The notes beneath the pieces were generated by a model. It had not been told where the DNA came from and did no database searches. It was given only the letters and a program-made list of their open reading frames with translations. From contig SKMM01000086.1 of assembly GCA_007121055.1 (NCBI GenBank), forward strand, positions 1 through 5,879: 5,879 nucleotides of DNA, written 5' to 3'. Shown piece by piece: positions 1-5,879 of the stretch; position 1 is the first letter of the stretch; each line of letters opens with the position of its first letter. Source of the stretch: Paracoccaceae bacterium (GTDB lineage: Bacteria; Pseudomonadota; Alphaproteobacteria; Rhodobacterales; Rhodobacteraceae). Position numbers and translations under genes: made by a program.

Positions 1-3
1 CTG

Positions 4-654
4 TCAGCGCAGCGGGCGCTCGCCCGCGTCGATCTTCAGACGGGTCTCGAATGCCTTGGAGATATGCGTCCGCAGCGCCTCATAGGCCGCATCGCCATTG
101 CGTGCCGCGATGGCCTCGACGATTTCGGAATGCTCCGCGACCGTGGCGTCGCCCCGCCCCTCGGCCGCCAGCGAGGTCACCGCCAGCAGCGCCATCGACC
201 GATGCACGAGGTCGAGCTGCTGTACCAGGTAGCGGTTGTGGGACGCGAGGTGGATCTGCTTGTGGAAGCGCCGGTTCGCGCGGCTCATGGCCTCGGGCTC
301 GCCGATCAGCTTGCGGTCGGCCTCCACCATGTCGCGCAGCACCCGGACCTCCTCGTCGGTGGCATGCCGGGCGGCGAGCCGCGCGGCCAACCCCTCCAGC
401 TCGGCGCGCACGACATAGAGCTCGGCCAGCTGGTTGTGATCGAGCGACGCCACGATCAGGCTGCGCCCGTCGCGCACCAGCAAGCTCTGTGTCTCCAACC
501 GCTGCAGTGCCTCGCGGATGGGCGTGCGCGACACCCCGAACCGCTCGGCCAGCTCCGACTCCACCAGCCGGTCGCCGGGCTTGTAGATGCCGACGTCGAT
601 CGCCTCGAGGATCAGGCTGTAGGCGTCGGACTGGCTGGCGCGGACATCGGTCAT
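4..654 (-). CDS. GntR-family transcriptional regulator, FCD (FadR/VanR-like) subfamily
   Basis: A complete 216-aa cytoplasmic DNA-binding regulator. Residues about 10-72 form the GntR winged helix-turn-helix: the segment with PGDRLVESELAERFGVSRTP, then IREALQRLE, is the classic recognition region. Residues about 77-205 are an all-helical FCD effector domain. FCD proteins usually bind a metal and a small carboxylate through Asp-x3-His plus two further His. Here the likely ligands are N127, H131 (in NRRFH), H175 (EHSEIVEAI) and H197 (RTHI), so Asn replaces the usual Asp. I chose the ATG at 654 because GGTGGAG lies 7 nt before it; an upstream in-frame GTG at 672 would add six residues with no better site. 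The gene is divergent from the HAD nucleotidase, and an inverted repeat sits between them. FCD regulators often control adjacent catabolic genes. The target here is unknown and could be the HAD gene, the regulator itself or genes left of the window. Family assignment is firm; the effector cannot be named. Confidence 0.93.
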   Translation of the reverse strand: MTDVRASQSDAYSLILEAIDVGIYKPGDRLVESELAERFGVSRTPIREALQRLETQSLLVRDGRSLIVASLDHNQLAELYVVRAELEGLAARLAARHATDEEVRVLRDMVEADRKLIGEPEAMSRANRRFHKQIHLASHNRYLVQQLDLVHRSMALLAVTSLAAEGRGDATVAEHSEIVEAIAARNGDAAYEALRTHISKAFETRLKIDAGERPLR

Positions 655-661
655 GGGGGCA

Positions 662-668
662 CTCCACC
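662..668 (-). promoter_or_regulatory. Shine-Dalgarno of the GntR gene
   Basis: Read on the minus strand, GGTGGAG ends 7 nt before the ATG at 654. It supports that start over the GTG at 672, which lies upstream of this site. Confidence 0.7.
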
Positions 669-722
669 GCACGCGCGGACGGCGGCGCGCCCGCGTTCCT
701 TACGCCCGGCCCGCCCGGAGGT

Positions 723-736
723 GCAAGCCCGCTTGC
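723..736. repeat. 14-bp inverted repeat, candidate operator between divergent genes
   Basis: GCAAGC-CC-GCTTGC is a perfect 6-bp inverted repeat with a 2-bp centre, in the gap between the GntR regulator and the HAD gene. Its right arm overlaps the possible -35 (TTGCCC, 733-738) of the HAD gene. Its left arm overlaps a possible -35 of the GntR gene (TTGCAC on the minus strand, 721-726). That is a good position for an autoregulatory operator shared by both promoters. The centre does not match the GT-N(1-3)-AC core usual for FadR-type operators, and GC-rich DNA gives short palindromes by chance, so operator function is an inference. Confidence 0.45.
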
Positions 737-761
737 CCCCGCGCCCTGCCCAGCCTATCTC
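733..761 (+). promoter_or_regulatory. Candidate promoter of the HAD nucleotidase gene (leaderless geometry)
   Basis: TTGCCC (733-738), a 17-bp spacer and TATCTC (756-761) resemble a sigma-70 promoter, matching 4 of 6 and 3 of 6 consensus positions. Six bases separate the -10 from the ATG at 768, so transcription would begin at or within a base or two of the start codon. No Shine-Dalgarno is visible before this gene, which fits a leaderless transcript. Confidence 0.38.
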
Positions 762-767
762 CGATGC

Positions 768-1421
768 ATGCCGGCCGAGCAGTTCTCCCATGTCACTGGG
801 TGGGTCTTCGACCTCGACAACACCCTCTACCCGCCCGAGATGCGCCTGTTCGACCAGGTCGACCAGCGTATCACCGGCTTTGTCATGCGCGCCACTGGGC
901 TGCCGCGTGACGCGGCCGACCGACTGCGCAAGAAGTACTGGCGCGCCTATGGCACGACACTGGCGGGGCTGATGGCCGTGCATGGGGTCGAACCCGAGGG
1001 CTATCTGTCCGAAGTGCACGATATCGACTTTGGCGTGCTGCGCCCGGACCCCGAACTGCGCGCCCGGGTGGCGGACCTGCCGGGGCGGCGCATCGTGCAC
1101 ACCAATGGCTGGGCGCCCTATGCCGAGCGGGTGCTGGAGGCGCGGGGGCTGTCGGGCCTGTTCGACGCGGTCTTCGGGGTGGAACATGCGGGCTACGTGC
1201 CCAAGCCCGATCCCGACGCCCATGCCGCGGTCCTGCGCGCCGGCGGCATCGATCCCACCCAAGCCGCGATGTTCGAGGACGACCCGCGCAACCTGACCGC
1301 GCCCCATGCCATGGGCATGCGCACCGTCCATGTTGCCCCGAGGGCCGAACCGGCGGCGCACATCCACCACCACACCGACGACCTGGGGGGCTTCCTCGGC
1401 CGGCTGACCCGCGAGGGTTAA
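768..1421 (+). CDS. HAD-superfamily pyrimidine 5'-nucleotidase
   Basis: A complete 217-aa soluble HAD phosphatase. Its closest family by eye is the pyrimidine 5'-nucleotidase group, which removes the 5'-phosphate from UMP/CMP-type nucleotides in nucleotide salvage or turnover. All four HAD motifs are present. Motif I is FDLDNTLY, with nucleophile D15 and acid/base D17. Motif II is T112 in VHTNG. Motif III is K146 in YVPKPDP. Motif IV is the acidic pair D171/D172 in MFEDDPRNL, which completes Mg2+ binding. Residues about 20-95 form the helical C1 cap that selects substrate. The reading frame stays open far upstream, but similarity begins only at the ATG at 768, and the upstream part overlaps the GntR gene in antisense. 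No Shine-Dalgarno precedes the start. The gene is divergent from the GntR regulator and convergent with the DUF1523 gene. Substrate is inferred from family; other small phosphomonoesters are possible. Confidence 0.9.
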   Translation: MPAEQFSHVTGWVFDLDNTLYPPEMRLFDQVDQRITGFVMRATGLPRDAADRLRKKYWRAYGTTLAGLMAVHGVEPEGYLSEVHDIDFGVLRPDPELRARVADLPGRRIVHTNGWAPYAERVLEARGLSGLFDAVFGVEHAGYVPKPDPDAHAAVLRAGGIDPTQAAMFEDDPRNLTAPHAMGMRTVHVAPRAEPAAHIHHHTDDLGGFLGRLTREG

Positions 1422-1483
1422 GCCGCCTGGAACCATATCCGACCCGCCCCGCAGACCTTGCACGCCAGACCCACACTCCGCCT

Positions 1484-1501
1484 TGGGCCATTCGCGGCCC
1501 A
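1484..1501. repeat. Inverted repeat between convergent genes
   Basis: TGGGCC-(6 nt)-GGCCCA is a perfect 6-bp hairpin near the middle of the 150-bp gap between the convergent HAD and DUF1523 genes, about 60-70 nt from each stop codon. No T-run follows on either strand, so it is not a standard intrinsic terminator. It could be a 3'-end stabilising structure or chance. Confidence 0.3.
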
Positions 1502-1571
1502 TCCAGCTGTGACCCGACCTCAGCCCAAGCGCGTGTCAGACAGTCGGATCCCCCCCGGACCGGCGACGGCG

Positions 1572-2192
1572 TCAGCGACCGGTCATCCGGTCCCAGGTCC
1601 TGCCGATCCAGCCCCGGGACTGCGCACGCCTTTCACCCACCCGGTCAAGGAACGGTTCCACCCGACGCTCGCGGAACCGGCGCAGGGTCAGCCAAAGCCA
1701 GGCGGCAAAGCCGATCAGGCCGGCGAAGAAGAACAGCCGAGTCCACGGGATCGCCCGGTCCTCGGGGCTGTCCACCGGCGTCAGCCGCATCGCGTTGGGG
1801 AAGATCGAGAACAGCTGGATCCGCACGCCATAGAACGTCACTCGGATCCAGTCCGGAGAATCGGCGGTGGATTGCAGGTTGCGCGCCTGGGCCTGAATGT
1901 CGGCCTCGTTGAACTTGAAATAGGGAGGCCAGCCCCAGCCCGTGTCCTCGTTGCGGAACACAAGCTCGCGGCCGTTGGGCCGGAAGGTCTCGATGAAGCG
2001 GATGTCGCGGGCCTTGCCCGGGGTCATGCCGCCGGGGATGCCGGAAAAGAAGAACCGGTTGAAGCCGAACTCCTCCACCCGCTCGGTCGCGCCGACGATG
2101 CGGACGGTTTCATGGCGCGGCAGCGTGTAGTGCAGGAAGAGGCCCAGCACGACAACCAGCAGGATTATGGCGATGGTCTTGAACGTGCGCAT
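1572..2192 (-). CDS. DUF1523 family two-helix membrane protein of unknown function
   Basis: A complete 206-aa protein that I recognise as DUF1523, a family known mainly from Rhodobacterales and without an assigned function. Residues 5-22 are a strongly hydrophobic N-terminal helix that should act as signal-anchor. Residues about 152-170 are a second helix rich in Phe, Leu and Trp. The intervening 130 residues are probably periplasmic and hold the conserved core, including HYTLPRHETVRIV (21-33), NEDTGWGWPPYFKF (81-94) and FPNAMRLTPVD (131-141). The C-terminal 36 residues are very Arg-rich and probably cytoplasmic. The ATG at 2192 starts directly before the anchor; only a weak CGGA precedes it. 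The gene is convergent with the HAD gene and divergent from the P1 peptidase, so neighbours give no functional clue. No catalytic motif is visible. Confidence 0.87.
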   Translation of the reverse strand: MRTFKTIAIILLVVVLGLFLHYTLPRHETVRIVGATERVEEFGFNRFFFSGIPGGMTPGKARDIRFIETFRPNGRELVFRNEDTGWGWPPYFKFNEADIQAQARNLQSTADSPDWIRVTFYGVRIQLFSIFPNAMRLTPVDSPEDRAIPWTRLFFFAGLIGFAAWLWLTLRRFRERRVEPFLDRVGERRAQSRGWIGRTWDRMTGR

Positions 2193-2285
2193 TCCGTGGT
2201 TGTGCCATGGCGCCGCATCGCAGGCAAGGACGCGCTTTGGCGCATGGACCTTGCCCGGGGCCGCAGGGCGGGCGGCGCCAGGCCG

Positions 2286-2321
2286 AGGCGCAGGGGATGG
2301 CCCCTGCCCAGCCGGGCGCCT
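2286..2321 (+). promoter_or_regulatory. Self-complementary segment (possible three-way junction) before the P1 peptidase gene
   Basis: These 36 bases can pair completely except for two 4-nt loops. An outer stem AGGCG (2286-2290) pairs with CGCCT (2317-2321). It encloses CAGGGG-ATGG-CCCCTG (2291-2306) and CCC-AGCC-GGG (2307-2316), with no unpaired base at the junction. It ends 11 nt before the ATG at 2333. If transcribed it would form a compact 5'-UTR structure. If the gene is leaderless it would instead be DNA in the -35 region. GC-rich sequence makes chance pairing plausible. Confidence 0.35.
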
Positions 2322-2326
2322 AGACA
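2321..2326 (+). promoter_or_regulatory. Possible -10 hexamer 6 nt before the P1 peptidase start
   Basis: TAGACA matches 3 of 6 consensus -10 positions and sits 6 nt before the ATG at 2333, the same spacing seen before the HAD and dinB genes. A good -35 is missing (TGGCCC at 2298-2303). The following GGGG could instead be a Shine-Dalgarno, but it ends only 2 nt before the ATG, which is unusually close. Confidence 0.22.
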
Positions 2327-2332
2327 GGGGTC

Positions 2333-3328
2333 ATGCGACCGGGACGCACGAATCTGATCACCGATGTGGCCGGCCTGCGGGTGGGGCATGCCTCTGATGC
2401 GGGGCTGCGCTCGGGGGTGACGGTGCTGACGGCGGACCGGCCGGTGACGGCCGCCGTCAACGTGATGGGGGGCGCGCCGGGCACGCGCGAGACCGACCTG
2501 CTGGCGCCCGACCGGCTGGTGCAGGCGGTGGATGCGCTGGTGCTGTCGGGCGGCTCGGCGCTGGGGCTGGCGGCGGCCTCGGGGGTGGCGGATGCGCTGC
2601 GGGCCGCCGGGCGCGGCTTTGCGGTGGACGGGCAGCATGTGCCCATCGTGCCGGCCGCGATCCTGTTCGACCTCGGCAATGGCGGCGACAAGGACTGGGT
2701 CGAGAATCCCTATCCCGCGCTGGGCCGGGCCGCGCTTGCGGCCGCGGCCGAGGATTTCGCGCTGGGCTCGGTCGGCGCGGGGACCGGGGCGCTGGTGCAC
2801 GGTCTGAAGGGTGGACTGGGCTCGGCCTCGACGGTATTGGAGGCGGGTGGCTACGTCGTCGGTGCGCTGGCGGCCGTCAATGCCGTGGGCGCGGTGACGG
2901 TGGGCGACGGCCCGCATTTCTGGGCAGCGCCCTGGGAGATGGAGGGCGAGTTCGGCGGCCTGGGCCTGCCAACGGACTTCACCCCGGGGGCCGAACAGGG
3001 CCCCACCAAGCAGCCCGGAACCGCCACCACCCTCGCCATCGTCGCCACCGACGCGGCCCTCACCCAGGCCGAGGCCACGCGGCTGGCCACGGCCGCGCAG
3101 GACGGGCTTGCCCGCGCCATCGTGCCCGCCCACAGCCCGCTCGACGGCGACCTCGTCTTTGCCGTCTCCACCGGGGCGCGCCCGCTACGCGACCCCGTGG
3201 CCGACGCATTCCGCCTGGGCCACGCCGCTGCCGCCTGCCTGGCCCGCGCCATCGCCCGCGGCGTCTATCTGGCCCGCCCCGCCGAGGGCGACCGCCTCCC
3301 CACCTGGTCCCGGCGCTTCCGGGGCTGA
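2333..3328 (+). CDS. P1-family (DmpA/S58-type) peptidase, Ntn-hydrolase fold
   Basis: A complete 331-aa protein of the P1 family, which includes L-aminopeptidase/D-Ala-esterase DmpA, beta-peptidyl aminopeptidases and nylon-oligomer hydrolase NylC. These are made as one chain that cuts itself into alpha and beta subunits, freeing an N-terminal Ser/Thr nucleophile. Diagnostic parts are NLITDVAGLRVGHA (7-20), LSGGSALGLAAA (71-82), and TATTLAIVATD (230-240) at the expected cleavage region. By comparison with the NTT motif of NylC, cleavage would fall between A231 and T232, with T232 as nucleophile; the residue before the cut is Ala here rather than Asn. There is no signal peptide, so it is probably cytoplasmic. 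The start at 2333 gives the usual N-terminus of the family. Third-codon positions change from G-rich to C-rich around codons 205-225. Natural substrate is unknown: small peptides, beta-peptides or amides are possible. Confidence 0.92.
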   Translation: MRPGRTNLITDVAGLRVGHASDAGLRSGVTVLTADRPVTAAVNVMGGAPGTRETDLLAPDRLVQAVDALVLSGGSALGLAAASGVADALRAAGRGFAVDGQHVPIVPAAILFDLGNGGDKDWVENPYPALGRAALAAAAEDFALGSVGAGTGALVHGLKGGLGSASTVLEAGGYVVGALAAVNAVGAVTVGDGPHFWAAPWEMEGEFGGLGLPTDFTPGAEQGPTKQPGTATTLAIVATDAALTQAEATRLATAAQDGLARAIVPAHSPLDGDLVFAVSTGARPLRDPVADAFRLGHAAAACLARAIARGVYLARPAEGDRLPTWSRRFRG

Positions 3329-3441
3329 GTCCGCGCGTCCCGTTCGGGTGCGAGACGATGCGCAGACGCTCCCCGCGGTCCTGACCCGTCGCCTCGGCCA
3401 CAGCCACTACGGATGTGCGGACGACCTGCCGGCTTGGGATC

Positions 3442-3474
3442 GAGGGCCGGCCGCGCATTGCGCAGCCCGGCCTC
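3442..3474. repeat. Strong hairpin in the P1 peptidase-aldolase gap
   Basis: GAG+GCCGG (3442-3450, one bulged G) pairs with CCGGC+CTC (3467-3474), and an inner GCGC-ATT-GCGC (3453-3463) adds four more pairs. It lies 113 nt past the P1 stop and beyond the aldolase terminator. No T-run follows on either strand, so it is not a clear intrinsic terminator. It might act as a 3' structure for the P1 transcript. The rest of 3329-3482 shows no gene. Confidence 0.35.
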
Positions 3475-3482
3475 CCGGAACG

Positions 3483-3515
3483 AAAACGGCCCGGCGCGCC
3501 CTCCGCGCACCGGGC
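3483..3515 (-). terminator. Rho-independent terminator of the aldolase gene
   Basis: On the minus strand, 29 nt past the aldolase stop, GCCCGG (3515-3510) pairs with CCGGGC (3494-3489), and an inner CGCG/CGCG pair extends the stem past a 2-nt bulge to a 5-nt loop. The stem is followed by CGTTTTCGTTCC. The GC-rich stem, short T-run and position fit an intrinsic terminator, though the T-run is only four long before interruption. Confidence 0.7.
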
Positions 3516-3544
3516 AGTCCTGATCGGTCCAGGGGGCCGCTGCC

Positions 3545-4474
3545 TCAGGCCGCGCCCTTGTAGATGTCGACGAGCTTGGAGAGCATTTCCAGCGCATCCT
3601 CGCGCGGGCGCTGGAAGGTGTTGCGGCCGATGATCGAGCCGTTGCCGCCGCCGTCGCGGATGGCGCGGGCGTCGTCATAGACGCTGTCCTCGCCCTTCTT
3701 GGCCCCGCCCGAGAACACCACGATCCGCCGGCCGTTGAACGCGGCCTGCATGCAGTGGCGCACGCGCGCGGCCTGGGTGGCGATGTCGATGCCCTGCGCC
3801 TCGTAGACTTTCTTCGCCTCGCCCAGCTCCAGATGGTCGGTGGAGAGCTTGATCTTGATGATGTGCGCGCCCAGCAGGGCCGCGATCTGCGCGGCGTAGG
3901 CCGCGATGTCGATGGCGGTCTCGCCGTCCTTGGAGATCGCCTCGCCGCGCGGATAGGACCAGATCACGGTGGGGATGCCCTTGGCGGCGGCCTCTTCGCG
4001 CATGGCGCTGATCTCCTCGAACATGTCAATGGCCATGTCCGAGCCGGGATAGATGGTGAAGCCGATGGCCGCGCACCCGAGCCGCAGCGCATCGTCCACC
4101 GAGGCCGTCACCGCCTGGTTCTTGCCCGCCGTGTCCGACATCAGCGAGTTGGCGCTGTTGGCCTTGAGGATCGTGGGGATCTGGCCTGCGAAGGTGTCGG
4201 CCCCGGCCTCCAGCATGCCCAGGGGGGCGGCATAGGCGTTCAGCCCCGCGTCGATGGCGAGCTGGTAGTGGTAGTGCGGGTCATACCCTTCCGGGTTGGG
4301 CGCGAAGCTGCGCGCGGGGCCATGCTCGAAACCCTGGTCCACCGGCAGGATGATCATCTTGCCGGTGCCCTTCAGCCGGCCCTCCATCAGCATCCGGCAC
4401 AGATTGGCCTTCACGCCGGGCGTGTCGCCTTCGTAATTGTCGAGGATGCGTTTGACCGTGCGGGTGGCCTTCAT
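3545..4474 (-). CDS. fbaB: Class I fructose-bisphosphate aldolase, DhnA/FbaB type
   Basis: A complete 309-aa cytoplasmic TIM-barrel enzyme that reversibly splits fructose 1,6-bisphosphate into dihydroxyacetone phosphate and glyceraldehyde 3-phosphate, in glycolysis and gluconeogenesis. It belongs to the metal-independent DhnA group shared by E. coli FbaB and archaeal aldolases. Visible motifs are LPVDQGFEHGP (43-53), which carries the active-site Asp D46; GFTIYPGS (138-145); WSYPRG (172-177); the IIKIKL strand (205-210), which holds the Schiff-base Lys at K207 or K209; and the phosphate-binding FSGGAKK (254-260) and IIGRNTFQRP (281-290). The frame stays open another 200 codons upstream, but family similarity starts at the ATG at 4474, which has a strong AAGGAG 6 nt before it; the extension would run antisense to dinB. 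Third positions are mostly C/G as in a well-expressed gene. An intrinsic terminator follows. The gene is divergent from dinB with no evident functional link. The symbol follows the E. coli homologue. Confidence 0.95.
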   Translation of the reverse strand: MKATRTVKRILDNYEGDTPGVKANLCRMLMEGRLKGTGKMIILPVDQGFEHGPARSFAPNPEGYDPHYHYQLAIDAGLNAYAAPLGMLEAGADTFAGQIPTILKANSANSLMSDTAGKNQAVTASVDDALRLGCAAIGFTIYPGSDMAIDMFEEISAMREEAAAKGIPTVIWSYPRGEAISKDGETAIDIAAYAAQIAALLGAHIIKIKLSTDHLELGEAKKVYEAQGIDIATQAARVRHCMQAAFNGRRIVVFSGGAKKGEDSVYDDARAIRDGGGNGSIIGRNTFQRPREDALEMLSKLVDIYKGAA

Positions 4475-4480
4475 GGCAAG

Positions 4481-4486
4481 CTCCTT
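4481..4486 (-). promoter_or_regulatory. Strong Shine-Dalgarno of the aldolase gene
   Basis: AAGGAG on the minus strand, 6 nt before the ATG at 4474, is the best ribosome binding site in the window. It fixes the start against the long open upstream extension. It is flanked on both sides by the direct repeat CTTGCC. Confidence 0.85.
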
Positions 4487-4508
4487 GGCAAGGGAATGGT
4501 TGCGGGCG

Positions 4509-4537
4509 GGTTTAGGGGGGGCAGGCCAGCCGTGCAA
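4509..4537 (-). promoter_or_regulatory. Candidate promoter of the aldolase gene
   Basis: On the minus strand TTGCAC (4537-4532), a 17-bp spacer and TAAACC (4514-4509) match 3 of 6 consensus bases each and would give a leader of about 30 nt carrying the Shine-Dalgarno. The seven bases of the spacer next to the -10 are a C7 run. Weak, but the best candidate in this gap. Confidence 0.3.
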
Positions 4538-4582
4538 TGCTTGATGCGGTCGATCCCGGCTGCGCGGCCCGGCCAGGCCTGC
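4521..4582. repeat. Long-armed inverted repeat between aldolase and dinB
   Basis: GCAGGCC (4521-4527) pairs with GGCCTGC (4576-4582), and GCCG (4529-4532) with CGGC (4570-4573), giving 11 pairs around a 1x2 internal loop and a 37-nt centre. It spans the possible -35 of the aldolase gene and abuts the possible -10 of dinB. It could be a paired operator or DNA structure; chance is possible at this GC content. Confidence 0.35.
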
Positions 4583-4588
4583 TAAAGT
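4580..4588 (+). promoter_or_regulatory. Candidate extended -10 promoter of dinB (leaderless geometry)
   Basis: TGC-TAAAGT is an extended -10 (TGn plus a hexamer with 4 of 6 consensus bases). Six bases separate it from the ATG at 4595. No -35 is recognisable at 16-18 bp, which extended -10 promoters tolerate. No Shine-Dalgarno is present before dinB, so a leaderless transcript is plausible. Confidence 0.35.
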
Positions 4589-4594
4589 CGTCCC

Positions 4595-5860
<1,266 letters not shown>

Positions 5861-5879
5861 TCCTGACGCCGACATGCAA

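Noticed and set aside
51..767. Long open plus-strand frame upstream of the HAD nucleotidase, in frame with it
   Set aside because: The translation is low-complexity Arg/Pro/Ala-rich and lies antisense to the GntR gene. HAD similarity begins only after the ATG at 768.
1458..2357. Long plus-strand frame over the DUF1523 gene
   Set aside because: It is a GC-driven shadow: no recognisable domain, while the opposite strand encodes a clear two-helix conserved protein.
3442..3474. Hairpin past the P1 gene as an intrinsic terminator
   Set aside because: No T-run follows on either strand; kept only as a structural repeat.
3329..3544. Possible small gene in the gap after the P1 peptidase
   Set aside because: The short frames there run into the aldolase or P1 genes in antisense and have no start signal or recognisable sequence.
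4499..4513. GTTG-N7-GTTT upstream of dinB as an alphaproteobacterial LexA box (GTTC-N7-GTTC)
   Set aside because: Each half-site has a mismatch in a critical position, and it lies about 80 nt from the dinB start, so SOS control is not supported by this sequence.

Overview
The window is GC-rich chromosomal DNA that looks like an alphaproteobacterium of the order Rhodobacterales. Three things point there: a DUF1523-type membrane protein (a family I know mainly from that order), a DNA polymerase IV with the N-terminal CxxC...CxxC extension common in alphaproteobacteria, and a HAD pyrimidine 5'-nucleotidase of the alphaproteobacterial type. The assignment rests on recognised protein families, not on a search.

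Layout, left to right. (1) 4-654, minus strand: a GntR/FCD-family transcription regulator, divergent from (2) 768-1421, plus strand: a HAD-family pyrimidine 5'-nucleotidase. The 113 bp between them holds a 6-2-6 inverted repeat that overlaps the possible -35 elements of both genes. (3) 1572-2192, minus strand: a two-helix membrane protein of the DUF1523 family, convergent with the nucleotidase. (4) 2333-3328, plus strand: a P1-family (DmpA-like) self-processing peptidase, divergent from the DUF1523 gene. A densely self-complementary 36-nt segment lies just before its start. (5) 3545-4474, minus strand: a class I (DhnA/FbaB-type) fructose-bisphosphate aldolase with a strong ribosome binding site and an intrinsic terminator. 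(6) 4595-5860, plus strand: dinB, DNA polymerase IV, divergent from the aldolase.

The six genes alternate in strand, so none forms an operon with another inside the window, and no shared pathway is evident. They are housekeeping or general metabolic functions: nucleotide salvage, glycolysis/gluconeogenesis, translesion synthesis, peptide or amide hydrolysis, one regulator and one membrane protein of unknown role. There is no mobile element, CRISPR array, tRNA, rRNA or defence-system gene, and I found no convincing new multi-gene system.

The observations most worth checking are small-scale. All three plus-strand genes lack a well-placed Shine-Dalgarno and carry a TA-starting hexamer exactly 6 nt before the ATG, the geometry of leaderless transcripts, whereas the aldolase and the GntR gene have clear Shine-Dalgarno sequences. 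The P1 peptidase gene switches sharply from G-ending to C-ending codons close to the predicted self-cleavage site. The gene-to-gene gaps contain several inverted repeats that may be regulatory.
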